DNA of 64,000 bases. It comes from Pseudacidovorax sp. NFM-22. Its GTDB lineage: Bacteria > Pseudomonadota > Gammaproteobacteria > Burkholderiales > Burkholderiaceae_C. The stretch is from contig NZ_JACBFY010000002.1 in assembly GCF_021401245.1 (NCBI RefSeq), positions 744,001-808,000 of the forward strand. The letters are read 5' to 3'. This document shows, one piece after another, positions 16,543-30,221 of the stretch (its first letter is position 1; the number at the start of each line of letters is the position of its first letter). Position numbers and translations under genes: made by a program. The notes below the pieces were generated by a model. It was given only the letters and a program-made list of their open reading frames with translations. It had not been told where the DNA came from and made no database searches.

Positions 16543-17481
16543 GTGCTCACCCGTTCTGCCCCCGCCTCGTCAGCGCCCCATGGCACCCATTCCGTCGCCC
16601 AGCGCATCGCGCAGGCGCGGCCGCAGCTGTCGCGTCTGCATCGGCAGGTGGCGGATGTGGTGCTGGCGCAGCCGCTGCAGGTGGCCACGCTCTCCATCGA
16701 CGAGCTGGCGGCGCGCGCGGGCGTGTCGGTGGCCACCGCCAACCGCTTCGCGCGGGCGCTGGGTTTCGACGGCTACCCGGCCTTCCGGGCCGAGCTGGTG
16801 CGCGGCTTCGAGGCGCTGCTGGCGCCGGTCGAACAGTTGCGCAGCCAGGTCGAATCCGGCCCGGCCAGCGCGGCGGACGCCTTCGCCCGCGCGCTGGAGG
16901 AATGCCGCCAGAACATCGAGGGCACCCGCCAGGCACTGACGCCCCAGGCCTGCGAGGCCGCCGTGGCGCTGCTGCGCGAGGCACGCACCATCTACATCGC
17001 CGGCTATGGCGCCAGCGCGTGGCTGGGTGGGCTGCTCCAGCACGGGCTGGAAACCCATTGCGGCGACGTGCGCCTGCTGGCCAGCGCCGCGGGCGCCACC
17101 CACGCCGCCCGCGCACTGGCCCGCAGCACGCCGCAGGACCTGGTGGTGGCCATCAGCTTCCCCCGTTACCTGGCCGACACCGTGGCCCTGGCCGAACAGG
17201 CCCGCGCCCGCGGCACGCCGGTGCTCGCCATCACCGACCATGCCGCGTCGCCGCTGGCACCGCTGGCCGATGTGGCCCTTTTCGCCCAGGCCCGCAGCCG
17301 CTTCCGCGCCAACTGCGAGAGCAGCGTGCTGGCGCTGATCGAGGCCCTGATCATTGCCCTGTCGCTGCAAAGCCGCGAGGCGCTGCAGGCCGCACGCGGC
17401 ACCGCCGAGGCCATCGCGCCGTGGATCTGGAACACGCGCACCGGCCGCCGCGGCGTCGACCCCAAGGACCTTTCCGCATGA
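16543..17481 (+). CDS. MurR/RpiR-family transcriptional regulator
   Basis: A 312-residue regulator. The N-terminal RpiR helix-turn-helix reads LSIDELAARAGVSVATANRF followed by ARALGFDGYPAFRAEL. A C-terminal SIS domain follows (TIYIAGYGASAWL, VVAISFPRYLADTV, VLAITDHAASPLA), which in this family senses phosphosugars or related ligands. Translation begins at GTG 16543; no convincing Shine-Dalgarno is seen. Its stop overlaps the ATG of the isoaspartyl peptidase by four bases (ATGA), so it is the first gene of the peptide-utilisation run and its likely local regulator. Confidence 0.88.
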   Translation: MLTRSAPASSAPHGTHSVAQRIAQARPQLSRLHRQVADVVLAQPLQVATLSIDELAARAGVSVATANRFARALGFDGYPAFRAELVRGFEALLAPVEQLRSQVESGPASAADAFARALEECRQNIEGTRQALTPQACEAAVALLREARTIYIAGYGASAWLGGLLQHGLETHCGDVRLLASAAGATHAARALARSTPQDLVVAISFPRYLADTVALAEQARARGTPVLAITDHAASPLAPLADVALFAQARSRFRANCESSVLALIEALIIALSLQSREALQAARGTAEAIAPWIWNTRTGRRGVDPKDLSA

Positions 17482-18452
17482 CCCTTCCCGCCCTCGCGCT
17501 GCACGGCGGCGCCGGCACCATCACGGCCGCCAGCCTGAGTGCCCAGGACGCCCTCGGCTACCACCAGGCGCTGCACGACATCGCCGCCGCCGCCCAGGCA
17601 CTGCTGCTTGACGGCGGCAGCGCGCTCGACGCCGTCTGCCTGGCCGTGCAGATGCTGGAGGACTGCCCGCTGTTCAACGCCGGCCACGGCGCCGTGTTCA
17701 CCCATGCCGCCACGCACGAGCTGGACGCCGCCGTGATGGACGGCCGCGACCTGCGCGCCGGCGCCATCGCCGGCGTGAGCCGGCTGCGCAACCCGGTGCA
17801 CACGGCGCGCGCCGTGATGGAGGACGGCACCCACGTCCTGCTGGCCGGCGCCGGGGCCGAGGCCTTCGCGCAGGAGCGCGGGCTGGCCTTCGTCGACCCC
17901 GGCTACTTCTCCACCCCCATGCGGCGCGCGCAGCTGGAGCGCGTGCGCGCCGCCGGCCGGGTGGTGCTGGACCACGACGGCGCCTCTGCCGTGGCCGAGG
18001 CCTCCGAAAAGCCGCGCACGCCGCTGGACGAGGACCGCAAGATGGGCACCGTCGGCGCCGTCGCCGTCGACCGGCACGGCCACCTGGCCGCCGCCACCTC
18101 CACCGGCGGCATGACCAACAAGCGCGTCGGCCGCATCGGCGATTCGCCGCTGATCGGCGCCGGCACCTATGCCGACGACCGCTACGCAGCGATCTCCTGC
18201 ACCGGCAGTGGCGAGATGTTCATCCGCGCCGCCGCCGCCTACGACGTCTGCGCGCGCATGCGCTATGCCGGTCAGTCGCTGGCCGAGGCGGCCGACGCGG
18301 TGGTCCACCAGAGCCTGCCCGCGCTGGGCGGCACCGGCGGGCTGATCGCGGTGGACCGTCATGGAAACCTCGCCCTGCCCTTCAACACCGAGGGCATGTA
18401 CCGTGCCCATGTGCGCGGCGCCGACGCGCCCGTCACCGCCATCCATCGCTGA
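17478..18452 (+). CDS. iaaA: isoaspartyl peptidase / plant-type L-asparaginase
   Basis: A 324-residue Ntn-hydrolase proenzyme. The N-terminus [10 protein letters not shown] and the region NAGHGAVFT are family markers. Self-cleavage occurs before the catalytic Thr; here GTVGAVA gives Gly190-Thr191. The product enzyme hydrolyses beta-aspartyl dipeptides and often asparagine. In several enteric bacteria this gene precedes the gsiABCD glutathione importer, and the same order is seen here. It overlaps the RpiR stop and is seven bases ahead of the transporter ATPase gene. Confidence 0.93.
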   Translation: MTLPALALHGGAGTITAASLSAQDALGYHQALHDIAAAAQALLLDGGSALDAVCLAVQMLEDCPLFNAGHGAVFTHAATHELDAAVMDGRDLRAGAIAGVSRLRNPVHTARAVMEDGTHVLLAGAGAEAFAQERGLAFVDPGYFSTPMRRAQLERVRAAGRVVLDHDGASAVAEASEKPRTPLDEDRKMGTVGAVAVDRHGHLAAATSTGGMTNKRVGRIGDSPLIGAGTYADDRYAAISCTGSGEMFIRAAAAYDVCARMRYAGQSLAEAADAVVHQSLPALGGTGGLIAVDRHGNLALPFNTEGMYRAHVRGADAPVTAIHR

Positions 18453-18459
18453 ATCCCCC

Positions 18460-20349
<1,890 letters not shown>

Positions 20350-20403
20350 CGCCCGGTGCGCCTTTCCCTTTTCCGTCCCCCTCGTCTTCTGAAGGAGCTT
20401 CGC

Positions 20404-21951
20404 ATGCAACAACAGCGTCCCCACCGCATCGCCGCCGCCCTGGCCCTGGCCGGCCTGGCGGGCTTCGCCGCCTCGGCCCACGCCGCCAAGGACATCGTCG
20501 TGGCCGTGCAGTCCAACTTCACCACCACCGACCCCTACGACGCCAACGACACGCTGTCGCAGGCCGTGGCCAAGTCCTTCTACCAGGGCCTGTTCGGCTT
20601 CGACAAGGACATGAAGATGCAGCCGGTGCTGGCCGAGGGCTACACGGTGAGCAAGGACGGGCTGGTCTACACCGTCAAGCTCAAGACCGGCATCAAGTTC
20701 CACGACGGCACCGACTTCAATGCCGAGGCCGTGAAGGCCAACTTCGACCGCGTGACCAACCCGGACAACCGGCTCAAGCGCTACAACCTGTACAAGAACA
20801 TCGCCAAGACCGAGGCGGTGGACCCGACCACGGTGCGCTTCACCTTGAAGGAGGCCTTTTCGCCCTTCATCAACTCGCTGGCCCATCCGTCGGCGGTGAT
20901 CATCTCGCCGGCCGCGCTGGCCAAGTACGGCAGCAAGGGCATCGCGCAGAACCCCGTGGGCACCGGCCCGTTCAAGTTCGTCGAGTGGAAGTCCACCGAC
21001 TACCTCAAGGTGACCAAGTTCGACGGCTACTGGCGCAAGGGCTATCCCAAGATCGACTCGATCACCTGGCGCCCGGTGGTGGACAACAACACCCGCGCCG
21101 CGATGATGCAGACCAACGAGGCGCACTTCGCCTTCCCGATGCCGCCCGAGGCGGCCGCGACGCTGCAGGCCAAGCCCAGCCTGGAGGTGACGAGCGCGCC
21201 CTCGATCATCCAGCGCTACATCTCGATGAACACACAGCAGAAGCCCTTCGACAACCCGAAGGTGCGCGAGGCGATCAACTACGCGATCAACAAGGAAGCC
21301 CTGGCCAAGGTGGCCTTCTCGGGCTACGCGATCCCGGCCGAGGGCGTGTTGCCCAAGGGCGTGCAGTACAACACCAAGCTCGGCCCCTGGCCCTATGACC
21401 CGAAGAAGGCGCGCGAGCTGCTGAAGGAGGCGGGCTATCCCAACGGCTTCGAGAGCACGCTGTGGAGCGCCTACAACTACAGCACGGCGCAGAAGGTGAT
21501 CCAGTTCGTGCAGCAGCAGCTGGCGCAGGTCGGCATCAAGGTGCAGGTGCAGGCGCTGGAAGCCGGCCAGCGCGTGGAGCGCGTGGAGAGCGCACAGGAC
21601 CCGGCCACGGCGCCAGTGCGCATGTATTACGTGGGCTGGTCCTCGTCGACGGGTGAGGCCGACTGGGCGCTGCGCCCGCTGCTGGCGTCGGAGTCCTTCC
21701 CGCCCAAGCTGTTCAACACGGCCTACTACAAGAACGAGCAGGTCGATGCGGACATCCAGAAGGCGCTGGTGACCACCGACAACGCCGAGAAGGCCAAGAT
21801 CTACGCCGATGCGCAGCAGCGCATCTGGAAGGACGCGCCCTGGGCCTTCCTGGTGACCGAGCAGCTGCTGTCGGTGCGTGCGCGCAACCTGGCCGGCTTC
21901 TATGTGATTCCGGACGGCAGCTTCAACTTCGACGAGGTAGAACTCAAGTAA
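20404..21951 (+). CDS. gsiB: periplasmic peptide/glutathione-binding protein
   Basis: A 515-residue family-5 solute-binding protein. The signal peptide covers about 28 residues and ends ASAHA. The family region is [20 protein letters not shown], followed by [13 protein letters not shown]. Length and domain order match GsiB/DppA-type binding proteins. A good GAAGGAG lies six bases before the ATG at 20404. It delivers the ligand to the permease pair encoded beyond the following repeat-containing gap. Confidence 0.92.
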   Translation: MQQQRPHRIAAALALAGLAGFAASAHAAKDIVVAVQSNFTTTDPYDANDTLSQAVAKSFYQGLFGFDKDMKMQPVLAEGYTVSKDGLVYTVKLKTGIKFHDGTDFNAEAVKANFDRVTNPDNRLKRYNLYKNIAKTEAVDPTTVRFTLKEAFSPFINSLAHPSAVIISPAALAKYGSKGIAQNPVGTGPFKFVEWKSTDYLKVTKFDGYWRKGYPKIDSITWRPVVDNNTRAAMMQTNEAHFAFPMPPEAAATLQAKPSLEVTSAPSIIQRYISMNTQQKPFDNPKVREAINYAINKEALAKVAFSGYAIPAEGVLPKGVQYNTKLGPWPYDPKKARELLKEAGYPNGFESTLWSAYNYSTAQKVIQFVQQQLAQVGIKVQVQALEAGQRVERVESAQDPATAPVRMYYVGWSSSTGEADWALRPLLASESFPPKLFNTAYYKNEQVDADIQKALVTTDNAEKAKIYADAQQRIWKDAPWAFLVTEQLLSVRARNLAGFYVIPDGSFNFDEVELK

Positions 21952-22209
21952 GCCCACCCCCGTTGCTTGCTCACTTCGTGTAGCCACCTCCCCCCTCAAG
22001 GGGGCGCACCCGGCGGCCCGGCAAAGCCGGTTCCGCGGGTGCACTGGCGTGGCCTGCTCCGCGGCCCTTTGATCTTTGTGCGTATTCGCTCGGGGCGACC
22101 AGCCCCAAGCGCTGCCGAAGGATGGCGCCGCGGCCTGCTTCGCGGCCGTCGCCATCGAGCACCCGCCTGAGTTTGCGTTGCGCTTCCCGCCCGAGCCACC
22201 TGTTTCCCC
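21952..22209. repeat. intergenic GC-rich hairpin repeat inside the gsi operon
   Basis: The 258-base gap contains several short stem-loops: CCCCCTCAAGGGGG at about 21992, CCGGCAAAGCCGG at about 22018, and GCGGCCTGCTTCGCGGCC at about 22132. The layout (TTCGTGTAGCCACC, then the CCCCTC hairpin, then the CCGGCAAAGCCGG hairpin) resembles a dispersed intergenic element I associate with Comamonadaceae. It could stabilise or attenuate the mRNA between the binding protein and permease genes. Confidence 0.6.
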
Positions 22210-23133
22210 ATGCTCCACTACGTCGTCCGCCGCCTCTTCGGCCTTGCTCCCACGCTGCTGATCGTGGCCGTGCTGGTCTTCCTGTTCGTGCACCTGCTGC
22301 CCGGCGATCCGGCGCGGCTGGCCGCGGGCGTGGATGCCAGCCCCGAAACGGTGGAGCTGGTGCGCCAGGACCTGGGCCTGGACAAGCCCATGCCCCAGCA
22401 GTTCGTGGCCTTCTTCAACCGCCTGCTGCATGGCGACCTGGGCACCTCGCTGCGCACCAAGCGGCCGGTGTCGCAAGAGATCGGCGACCGCTTCATGCCC
22501 ACCTTCTGGCTGACGGTCACGAGCATGGTCTGGGCCACGCTCTTCGGCATGGCCATCGGCATCGCCTCGGCCGTGTGGCGCAACCAGTGGCCCGACCGGC
22601 TGGGCATGGCGCTGGCGGTGTCGGGCATCTCCTTTCCGGCCTTCGCGCTGGGCATGTTGCTGATGCAGCTCTTCTCGGTGCAGTTGGGCTGGCTGCCCAC
22701 GGTCGGCGCCGACTCGTGGCGTCATTACATCCTGCCCTCGCTGACGCTGGGCGCCGCCGTGGCCGCCGTCATGGCCCGCTTCACGCGCGCTTCCTTCATC
22801 GAGGTGATCGGCGAGGACTTCGTGCGCACCGCGCGTGCCAAGGGCGTGCCGGAGTCGTGGATCCTCTTCAAGCACTGCCTGCGCAATGCGCTGATCCCGG
22901 TCGTCACCATGATGGGCCTGCAGTTCGGCTTCCTGCTGGGCGGCTCCATCGTGGTGGAGGCCGTCTTCAACTGGCCCGGCCTGGGCCGGCTGCTGGTGGA
23001 CGCGGTGGACATGCGCGACTACCCGGTGATCCAGGCGCTGGTGCTGCTGTTCTCGCTGGAGTTCATCCTCATCAACCTGGTGGTGGACGTGCTCTACGGC
23101 CTCATCAACCCGGCCATCCGCTTCGGCAAATGA
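22210..23133 (+). CDS. gsiC: ABC transporter permease (GsiC/DppB type)
   Basis: A 307-residue inner-membrane permease with about six membrane segments. The N-terminal signature is [15 protein letters not shown], and LLPGDPARL is typical of DppB/OppB/GsiC. The EAA loop that contacts the ATPase is around [19 protein letters not shown], ending with AL(I)PVVTM. It forms the translocation pore with the following permease. It starts right after the repeat-containing gap; the next gene begins at or just after its stop codon. Confidence 0.93.
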   Translation: MLHYVVRRLFGLAPTLLIVAVLVFLFVHLLPGDPARLAAGVDASPETVELVRQDLGLDKPMPQQFVAFFNRLLHGDLGTSLRTKRPVSQEIGDRFMPTFWLTVTSMVWATLFGMAIGIASAVWRNQWPDRLGMALAVSGISFPAFALGMLLMQLFSVQLGWLPTVGADSWRHYILPSLTLGAAVAAVMARFTRASFIEVIGEDFVRTARAKGVPESWILFKHCLRNALIPVVTMMGLQFGFLLGGSIVVEAVFNWPGLGRLLVDAVDMRDYPVIQALVLLFSLEFILINLVVDVLYGLINPAIRFGK

Positions 23134-23171
23134 CGCACCCGGCCGACCGCACGCAGGTATCCCCTCCCACC

Positions 23172-24095
23172 ATGTCTTCCCCTTCCTCCCTTCCCGCTTC
23201 CGACACCGCGGCCGCCGCGGCGGCGGCCGGCGGCGCGCCGCTGGCGGTGCGCTCGCCCTGGTCCGAGTTCTGGCGCAAGTTCAAGCGCCAGCCCATGGCA
23301 CTGGCGGCCCTGGCCTTCATCGTGCTGCTGGTGGTGGTGGCGGTGCTCGCGCCGTGGATCTCGCCCTACGACGCCGAGAACTTCTTCGACTACGACCGGC
23401 TCAACACCCCGCCGTCGGCCGCCCACTGGTTCGGCGTCGATCCGCTGGGCCGCGACATCTTCAGCCGCATCCTGATGGGTGCGCGCATCTCGCTGGCCAC
23501 GGGCTTCGTTTCGGTCGTCCTGGGCGCGGTGGTCGGCACGGCGCTCGGCCTCATCGCCGGCTTCTATGGCGGCTGGTGGGACCGGCTCATCATGCGCATG
23601 TGCGACGTGCTGTTCGCCTTTCCGGGCATCCTGCTGGCCATCGCGGTGGTGGCCATCCTGGGCAGCAGCATGACCAACGTGGTGGTGGCGGTGTCGGTGT
23701 TCAGCGTGCCGGCCTTCGCGCGGCTGGTGCGCGGCAACACGCTGGCGCTGAAGAACCTGACCTACATCGAGGCCACGCGCAGCATCGGCGCAGGGGACCT
23801 CACCATCCTGCTGCGCCACATCCTGCCCGGCACGCTGTCGGCCATCGTCGTGTACTTCACCATGCGCATGGGCACCTCGATCATCACGGCGGCCAGCCTC
23901 TCCTTCCTGGGCATGGGCGCTCAGCCGCCCACGCCCGAGTGGGGCGCAATGCTCAACGAGGCGCGGGCCGACATGGTCAACGCACCGCACGTGGCGTTGT
24001 TCCCTTCGCTGGCCATCTTCTTCACGGTGCTGGCCTTCAACATGCTGGGCGACGGCCTGCGCGACGCGCTGGACCCGAAGATCGACCGGCTGTGA
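23172..24095 (+). CDS. gsiD: ABC transporter permease (GsiD/DppC type)
   Basis: A 307-residue permease from the ATG at 23172. The N-terminal OppC motif ([20 protein letters not shown]) is followed by the loop [17 protein letters not shown], and the EAA loop is [20 protein letters not shown]. An in-frame ATG at 23130 overlaps the gsiC stop (ATGA) and would add 14 residues; neither start has a strong Shine-Dalgarno. The protein pairs with GsiC. Its stop overlaps the GTG of the P1 peptidase gene. Confidence 0.93.
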   Translation: MSSPSSLPASDTAAAAAAAGGAPLAVRSPWSEFWRKFKRQPMALAALAFIVLLVVVAVLAPWISPYDAENFFDYDRLNTPPSAAHWFGVDPLGRDIFSRILMGARISLATGFVSVVLGAVVGTALGLIAGFYGGWWDRLIMRMCDVLFAFPGILLAIAVVAILGSSMTNVVVAVSVFSVPAFARLVRGNTLALKNLTYIEATRSIGAGDLTILLRHILPGTLSAIVVYFTMRMGTSIITAASLSFLGMGAQPPTPEWGAMLNEARADMVNAPHVALFPSLAIFFTVLAFNMLGDGLRDALDPKIDRL

Positions 24096-25240
24096 GCCCC
24101 CGTCCGGTCGCGAACGAAGGCGCTTGCGTCGGCGCCACCGGCCAGCCGGCGCGCGGCCCGGCCCTGCCGCACATCGGCGCCCTGCCAACTGGTGCGCGCA
24201 ATGCCATCACCGACGTGGCCGGCGTCACCGTCGGCCATGCCACGCTGGACGATCCAGCGCAGGAGGTGCACACCGGCGTCACGGTCGTGCGCCCGCACGC
24301 CGGCAACCCCTACCTGCAGCGGGTGCCGGCCGGGGTGGCGGTGCTCAATGGCTTCGGCAAGAGCCTGGGGCTGATGCAGGTGGAGGAACTGGGCGTACTG
24401 GAATCGCCCATCGCCCTGACCAACACCTACGCCGTGCCGGCGGTGGCCGAGGCGCAGATGCGCCAGTGCGTCGCGGCCCATCCCGAATGCGGCCGGGGCT
24501 GGCCCTCGCTGAATCCGCTGGTGCTGGAGTGCAACGACGGCTTCCTGAGCGACATGCAGCGCTTCGCGGTGGCCGAGGCTGATTACCTCGCCGCCTGGCA
24601 GGCCGCCGATGCCGACTTCGCGCAGGGCGCGGTGGGCGCGGGGCGCGGCATGTCGTGTTACGGGCTCAAGGGCGGCATCGGCAGCGCATCGCGGCGCATC
24701 GCCGACGAGACGGGCGCGCTGCGCTGGACGGTCGGCGCGCTGGTGCTGAGCAACCAGGGACGGCCGGAGCAGTTGCAGGTGGCCGGCCGGCCGGTCGGCG
24801 CGTGGCTGCAGCAGTCCGGCGCGCTGGCGCCGGCGACAGGCCCGGAGCGCGGCTCCATCCTGATGCTGTTGGCCACCGACGCGCCACTGGACGCGCGGCA
24901 ACTGCGGCGCCTGGCCCTGCGCGCCGGCGCCGGCCTGGCGCGCACCGGCTCGGTCTTCGGCCATGGCAGCGGCGACATCGCGCTGGCCTTCTCGACCGCC
25001 TACACGCTGCCGCAACTTGCGGCCGAACCCATGCCGGCCGTCGCGCTGCTGCACGATGCGCGGCTCGACCCTTTCTTCCAGGCGGCGGCGGACAGCGTGG
25101 AGCAGGCCATCCTGTCCTCGCTGTGGCATGCGTCGACGCTGCACGGCCGCGCGGGCCATGTGCGGCGCGGCCTGGGCGAGCTGCTGGCCGGCTGGCCGGC
25201 CGATGCGTTCACCCGCTCGCTGCTGCCGGTCTCGGCATGA
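24092..25240 (+). CDS. P1-family peptidase (DmpA-type aminopeptidase, S58)
   Basis: A 382-residue Ntn-type autoprocessing peptidase. The N-terminus shows [16 protein letters not shown] and [11 protein letters not shown]. The self-cleavage site of the family is Gly-Ser; here it is Gly254-Ser255 in [10 protein letters not shown], followed by [15 protein letters not shown] and [12 protein letters not shown]. DmpA-type enzymes release N-terminal residues from L-, D- and beta-amino acid peptides. The start is GTG at 24092, four bases overlapping the permease stop, with no alternative ATG near. Its place in the transporter operon suggests cytoplasmic processing of imported peptides. Confidence 0.9.
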   Translation: MSPRPVANEGACVGATGQPARGPALPHIGALPTGARNAITDVAGVTVGHATLDDPAQEVHTGVTVVRPHAGNPYLQRVPAGVAVLNGFGKSLGLMQVEELGVLESPIALTNTYAVPAVAEAQMRQCVAAHPECGRGWPSLNPLVLECNDGFLSDMQRFAVAEADYLAAWQAADADFAQGAVGAGRGMSCYGLKGGIGSASRRIADETGALRWTVGALVLSNQGRPEQLQVAGRPVGAWLQQSGALAPATGPERGSILMLLATDAPLDARQLRRLALRAGAGLARTGSVFGHGSGDIALAFSTAYTLPQLAAEPMPAVALLHDARLDPFFQAAADSVEQAILSSLWHASTLHGRAGHVRRGLGELLAGWPADAFTRSLLPVSA

Positions 25241-25316
25241 GGCACGCATCCGCCCTTTCCTCGTGCCGACACCGCATCGGACGATGGCCGACTCCTTGCG
25301 CGAAGCGCCCGAACCC

Positions 25317-26150
25317 ATGACCCACACCATCCTCATCTCCGTCGACATCGAAGGCGTCGCGGGCGTCTTCCATCCCGAGCAGACGCGCCCTGGCAACGGC
25401 GAGTACGAGCGCGCCCGGCTCTGGATGACCGACGAGGCCAATGCCGCCATCGCCGGCGCCTTCGACGGGGGGGCCGGGGCCGTGGTGGTGAACGACTCTC
25501 ACGGCAGCTTCCGCAACATGCCGGCGGCCAGGCTGGACCCGCGCGCCCGCATCGTGCAGGGCAAGCCGCGCTACCTGAGCATGGTCGCCGGCGTGGAGCG
25601 ACCCGGCACCACGGGCGTGTGCATGGTGGGCTACCACGCCCGCGCGCATGCGCCCGGCATCCTGGCCCACACCATCAACAGCGGCGCCTTCGCCGGCATC
25701 CGCGTCAACGGCGAATGGCAGAGCGAGGCCACGCTCTACGGCGCGCTGGCGGGCGACTACGGCGTGCCGGTGCTGATGGCCAGCGGCGACGACGCCTTCA
25801 TCGCCGAGACCGCGCCGCGGCTGCCGGGCACGGTCTTCGTGCAGACCAAGGAGGCGACGGGCATGAACAGCGGCGTTTCGCTCTCGCCTGAGGCCGCCTG
25901 CGCGGCCATCCGCGAAGGCGTGGCGCGCGCCGTGGCACAGGCCGCCAATGCCCGGCCCGCGCCGCTGCGCGTGCCCGGGCCGCTGAACGTGGAGCTGCAC
26001 ACCCAGACGCCAGCCCATGCCGACCTGTTCTGCCAGTGGCCCAGCTTCGAGCGCGTGGACGGCACCGTGCTGCGCTTCGACGCCCCGACCATGGAGGCGG
26101 CGGTGCGCATGCTCAACTGCTGTTCGGCGATGGCGATGATGCTGCGCTGA
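25317..26150 (+). CDS. M55 family D-aminopeptidase (DppA-type)
   Basis: A 277-residue zinc aminopeptidase. The metal site begins with the N-terminal ISVDIEGVAGV (Asp and Glu ligands), followed by VVVNDSHGSFRNM, VGYHARA and HTINSGAFAGIRVNGEWQSE; these are the conserved regions of Bacillus DppA, which releases N-terminal D-Ala or Gly from peptides. ATG at 25317 was chosen because the metal-binding strand starts eight residues later; an in-frame ATG at 25284 would add 11. It is the last gene of the peptide run, 76 bases after the P1 peptidase, and ends five bases before the convergent argC. Confidence 0.9.
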   Translation: MTHTILISVDIEGVAGVFHPEQTRPGNGEYERARLWMTDEANAAIAGAFDGGAGAVVVNDSHGSFRNMPAARLDPRARIVQGKPRYLSMVAGVERPGTTGVCMVGYHARAHAPGILAHTINSGAFAGIRVNGEWQSEATLYGALAGDYGVPVLMASGDDAFIAETAPRLPGTVFVQTKEATGMNSGVSLSPEAACAAIREGVARAVAQAANARPAPLRVPGPLNVELHTQTPAHADLFCQWPSFERVDGTVLRFDAPTMEAAVRMLNCCSAMAMMLR

Positions 26151-26155
26151 GGGGC

Positions 26156-27079
26156 TCAGACCCCCAGCATCAGCCGCATGTTCTGCACCGCCGCGCCGCT
26201 CGCGCCCTTGCCCAGGTTGTCCAGGCGGGCGATGACGACGGCATGCCGGTGGTCTTCGTTGGGAAAGACGCGGATCTCGAGGTCGTTGGTGTCGTTCAGG
26301 GCCTGCGGCTCCAGCTTGCCGTCTTCCGTCGGCGGCAGCACCTTCACGTACTGCTCGGGCGTGTTGCTCTTCGCGTAGTGGGCGGCCAGCGCGTCGTGCA
26401 GGTCGGCCGCCGTGGGCTTGCCGGGCAGCGCGTCCAGGTGCAGCGGCAGGTTGACCAGCATGCCCTGGCGGAAGTTGCCCACCGAGGGAATGAACACCGG
26501 CCGTGCCGTGAGGCCGGTGCAGGCCATGATCTCGGGGATGTGCTTGTGCTTGAGGCCCAGCGCGTAGGTCTCGAAGGCCGGCGCGGTGCCCGCCTCGTAG
26601 GCCTCGATCATGGTGCGGCCGCCGCCCGAATAGCCGCTGACCGAGGGCAGCGCGATGGGATGGTCCTTGGGCAGCAGGCCGGCATCGACCAGCGGGCGCA
26701 CGATGGCGATGGCGCCGGTGGCATAGCAGCCGGGGTTGGCCACGCGCTCGGCGGCCTTCACGGCGGCGGCGTGGCCTTCGGCCAGTTCGGGGAAACCGTA
26801 GACCCAGCCCGGCGCCACGCGGTGCGCGGTGGAGGCGTCGATGATGCGGGGCTTGCGGCCGCCCAGGCCGTCGATCAGCGCCACGGATTCGCGCGCCGCG
26901 TCGTCGTGCAGGCAGAGGATGACGAGGTCGACACCGGCCATCAGGTCACGCTTGGCGGCGGCGTCCTTGCGCAGTTCGGGAGCGATGCTGACGAGCTCGA
27001 TGCCGGGCATGCCGGTGAGCCGTTCGCGGATCTGGAGGCCGGTGGTGCCGGCCTCGCCGTCGATGAAAACCTGGGTCAT
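26156..27079 (-). CDS. argC: N-acetyl-gamma-glutamyl-phosphate reductase
   Basis: A 307-residue NADPH-dependent enzyme of arginine synthesis that reduces N-acetylglutamyl phosphate to the semialdehyde. The N-terminal nucleotide-binding motif is [13 protein letters not shown], and the catalytic cysteine is Cys118 in [10 protein letters not shown]. Length of about 310 marks the shorter ArgC type, common in Proteobacteria. No other arg genes are adjacent. It is convergent with the peptide operon and divergent from sucC across a 191-base gap. Confidence 0.95.
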   Translation of the reverse strand: MTQVFIDGEAGTTGLQIRERLTGMPGIELVSIAPELRKDAAAKRDLMAGVDLVILCLHDDAARESVALIDGLGGRKPRIIDASTAHRVAPGWVYGFPELAEGHAAAVKAAERVANPGCYATGAIAIVRPLVDAGLLPKDHPIALPSVSGYSGGGRTMIEAYEAGTAPAFETYALGLKHKHIPEIMACTGLTARPVFIPSVGNFRQGMLVNLPLHLDALPGKPTAADLHDALAAHYAKSNTPEQYVKVLPPTEDGKLEPQALNDTNDLEIRVFPNEDHRHAVVIARLDNLGKGASGAAVQNMRLMLGV

Positions 27080-27270
27080 GGCGGGATCCTCGATGGGGTG
27101 TTCTCCCCATGGACAGTGGGAAGACTACGTGATCGCCACAACGGCGCGAGGCCGCCATGACGCGGCGCACCATGATACATTCGCGGGCTGCTCCGCCGCT
27201 CCCGGCCGGCCGGCTGGCGTGGCCTGCGGACAACAGCACCTCCCATCCTCCGTTCCGAGAGACTCTTTCC

Positions 27271-28431
<1,161 letters not shown>

Positions 28432-28444
28432 GGAATCACCAGCC

Positions 28445-29338
28445 ATGTCGATCTACATCAACAAGGACACCAAGGTCATCACCCAGGGCATCACGGGCAA
28501 GACCGGTCAGTTCCACACCGAGAAGTGCCAGGAATACGCGAACGGCAAGAATGCCTTCGTGGCCGGCGTGAACCCGAAGAAGGCCGGCGAGTCGATCTTC
28601 AACATCCCGATCTACGCCTCGGTCAAGGAAGCCGCCCAGCAGACGGGCGCGACCGTGTCGGTGATCTACGTGCCGCCGGCGGGCGCCGCCGCCGCCATCT
28701 GGGAAGCCGTCGAGGCCGACCTGGACCTGGCGATCTGCATCACGGAAGGCATCCCCGTCCGCGACATGCTCGAAGTGCGCAACAAGATGAAGGCCAAGGA
28801 AGCCAAGGGCGGCAAGAAGACGCTGCTGCTGGGCCCCAACTGCCCCGGCCTGATCACGCCCGACGAGATCAAGATCGGCATCATGCCCGGCCACATCCAC
28901 AAGAAGGGCCGCATCGGCGTGGTCTCGCGTTCCGGCACGCTGACCTATGAAGCCGTGGCGCAGCTGTCCGAGCTGGGCATCGGCCAGTCGTCGGCCGTGG
29001 GCATCGGCGGCGACCCGATCAACGGCCTGAAGCACATCGACGTGATGAAGGCCTTCAACGACGATCCGGACACCGACGCCGTCATCATGATCGGCGAGAT
29101 CGGCGGCCCGGACGAGGCCGAAGCGGCCCAATGGTGCAAGGCCAACATGAAGAAGCCGGTGGTCGGCTTCATCGCCGGCGTCACCGCCCCTCCCGGCAAG
29201 CGCATGGGCCATGCCGGCGCGCTGATCTCGGGCGGCGCCGACACGGCCGATGCCAAGCTCGCCATCATGGAAGAGTGCGGTTTCAAGGTCACGCGCAACC
29301 CGTCGGAGATGGGCCGCATCCTGAAGTCGCTGATCTGA
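28445..29338 (+). CDS. sucD: succinate--CoA ligase, alpha subunit
   Basis: A 297-residue CoA-binding subunit carrying the active-site histidine phosphorylated during catalysis. Markers are [41 protein letters not shown] and the His-containing [10 protein letters not shown]. It follows sucC at operon distance with an AGGAATCACC leader. No U-rich terminator is evident directly after the gene, only a GC palindrome near 29375. Confidence 0.98.
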   Translation: MSIYINKDTKVITQGITGKTGQFHTEKCQEYANGKNAFVAGVNPKKAGESIFNIPIYASVKEAAQQTGATVSVIYVPPAGAAAAIWEAVEADLDLAICITEGIPVRDMLEVRNKMKAKEAKGGKKTLLLGPNCPGLITPDEIKIGIMPGHIHKKGRIGVVSRSGTLTYEAVAQLSELGIGQSSAVGIGGDPINGLKHIDVMKAFNDDPDTDAVIMIGEIGGPDEAEAAQWCKANMKKPVVGFIAGVTAPPGKRMGHAGALISGGADTADAKLAIMEECGFKVTRNPSEMGRILKSLI

Positions 29339-29453
29339 ACGGGTGACGGAGCGCCCAGCCGGTCGATCGATCCGGCGGGCGCCCGCATCCCAGGCGAAGC
29401 CGAAGGCGTCGAATGAACGCCGTGCTTTCAGCCACTCCATAAAAAAAAGCCGG

Positions 29454-29489
29454 AGGGCGCCCGTGGTTGTCGGAGACCGCAGGCGCCCT
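29454..29489. other. hairpin in the terC leader
   Basis: AGGGCGCC at 29454-29461 pairs with GGCGCCCT at 29482-29489, an eight-base stem with a 20-base loop, 34 bases before the terC GTG. A run of eight A lies just to its left at 29441-29448. On the minus strand this would be a hairpin followed by T8, so it could stop antisense transcription. The conserved bases of the Mn riboswitch are absent. Confidence 0.4.
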
Positions 29490-29523
29490 TCATCAATTCA
29501 CTACACCGTGGAGGTAGCAAGCC

Positions 29524-30216
29524 GTGGAGATTCTTTCCAACCCTGATCTGTGGATCGGTCTGCTCAAGATCATCTGGATCAACATCATTCTTTCGGGCGA
29601 CAACGCCGTGGTGATCGCCCTGGCGGCGCGCGCCCTGCCGCCCGACCAGCAGAAGAAGGCCGTCATGCTCGGCTCGGCCGCGGCCGTCGTGCTGCGCATC
29701 GTGCTGACCATCGTGGCGGTCAAGCTGCTGTCCCTGCCCTACCTGCAGATCATCGGCGGCCTGCTGCTGCTGTGGATCGGCGTGCAGCTGCTGGGCGGCG
29801 AGGACGAAGGCGAGGAAGGCGGCGGCAAGCAGCATTCGACCCTGGCCAGCGCCGTGCGCACCATCCTGATCGCCGACCTCGTGATGAGCCTGGACAACGT
29901 GATCGCCGTGGCCGCGGCCGCCAACGGCAGCATGGTGCTGCTGGTGCTGGGCCTGGCCATCAGCATCCCCTTGGTGATCTTCGGCAGTTCGCTCATGATC
30001 AAGCTCATGAACCGCTTCCCGATCATCATCCTGCTCGGCGCCGCCCTGATCGGCTGGGTCGGCGGCGAGACGATGGCGAGCGACGTGTCGCTGCACGACG
30101 CCATGGCCGCCAACCCCTCGCTGCACTATGTGGCTGCCGCCATCGGTGCCGTGCTGGTCGTGGCCATCGGCAAGCTGCTGGCCAGCCGCGGCCGGCAGCA
30201 GGCGGCTCAGCACTGA
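29524..30216 (+). CDS. TerC family integral membrane protein
   Basis: A 230-residue membrane protein with about seven membrane segments. The TerC metal-site motifs are LSGDNAVVIALA in the first helix pair and LVMSLDNVIAVAAA in the fourth. Related proteins (TerC, Alx, MeeF) take part in tellurite resistance or export of manganese. A short acidic loop (GEDEGEEGGG) separates the halves. Translation begins at GTG 29524 with GGAGG about seven bases upstream. The PP2C gene follows five bases downstream, so the two are probably cotranscribed. Confidence 0.9.
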   Translation: MEILSNPDLWIGLLKIIWINIILSGDNAVVIALAARALPPDQQKKAVMLGSAAAVVLRIVLTIVAVKLLSLPYLQIIGGLLLLWIGVQLLGGEDEGEEGGGKQHSTLASAVRTILIADLVMSLDNVIAVAAAANGSMVLLVLGLAISIPLVIFGSSLMIKLMNRFPIIILLGAALIGWVGGETMASDVSLHDAMAANPSLHYVAAAIGAVLVVAIGKLLASRGRQQAAQH

Positions 30217-30221
30217 ACGCC

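Noticed and set aside
29339..29523. A yybP-ykoY riboswitch upstream of terC
   Set aside because: The conserved GGGGAGUAG and GCGAGACC elements are missing; only a GC hairpin and an A8 run are present.
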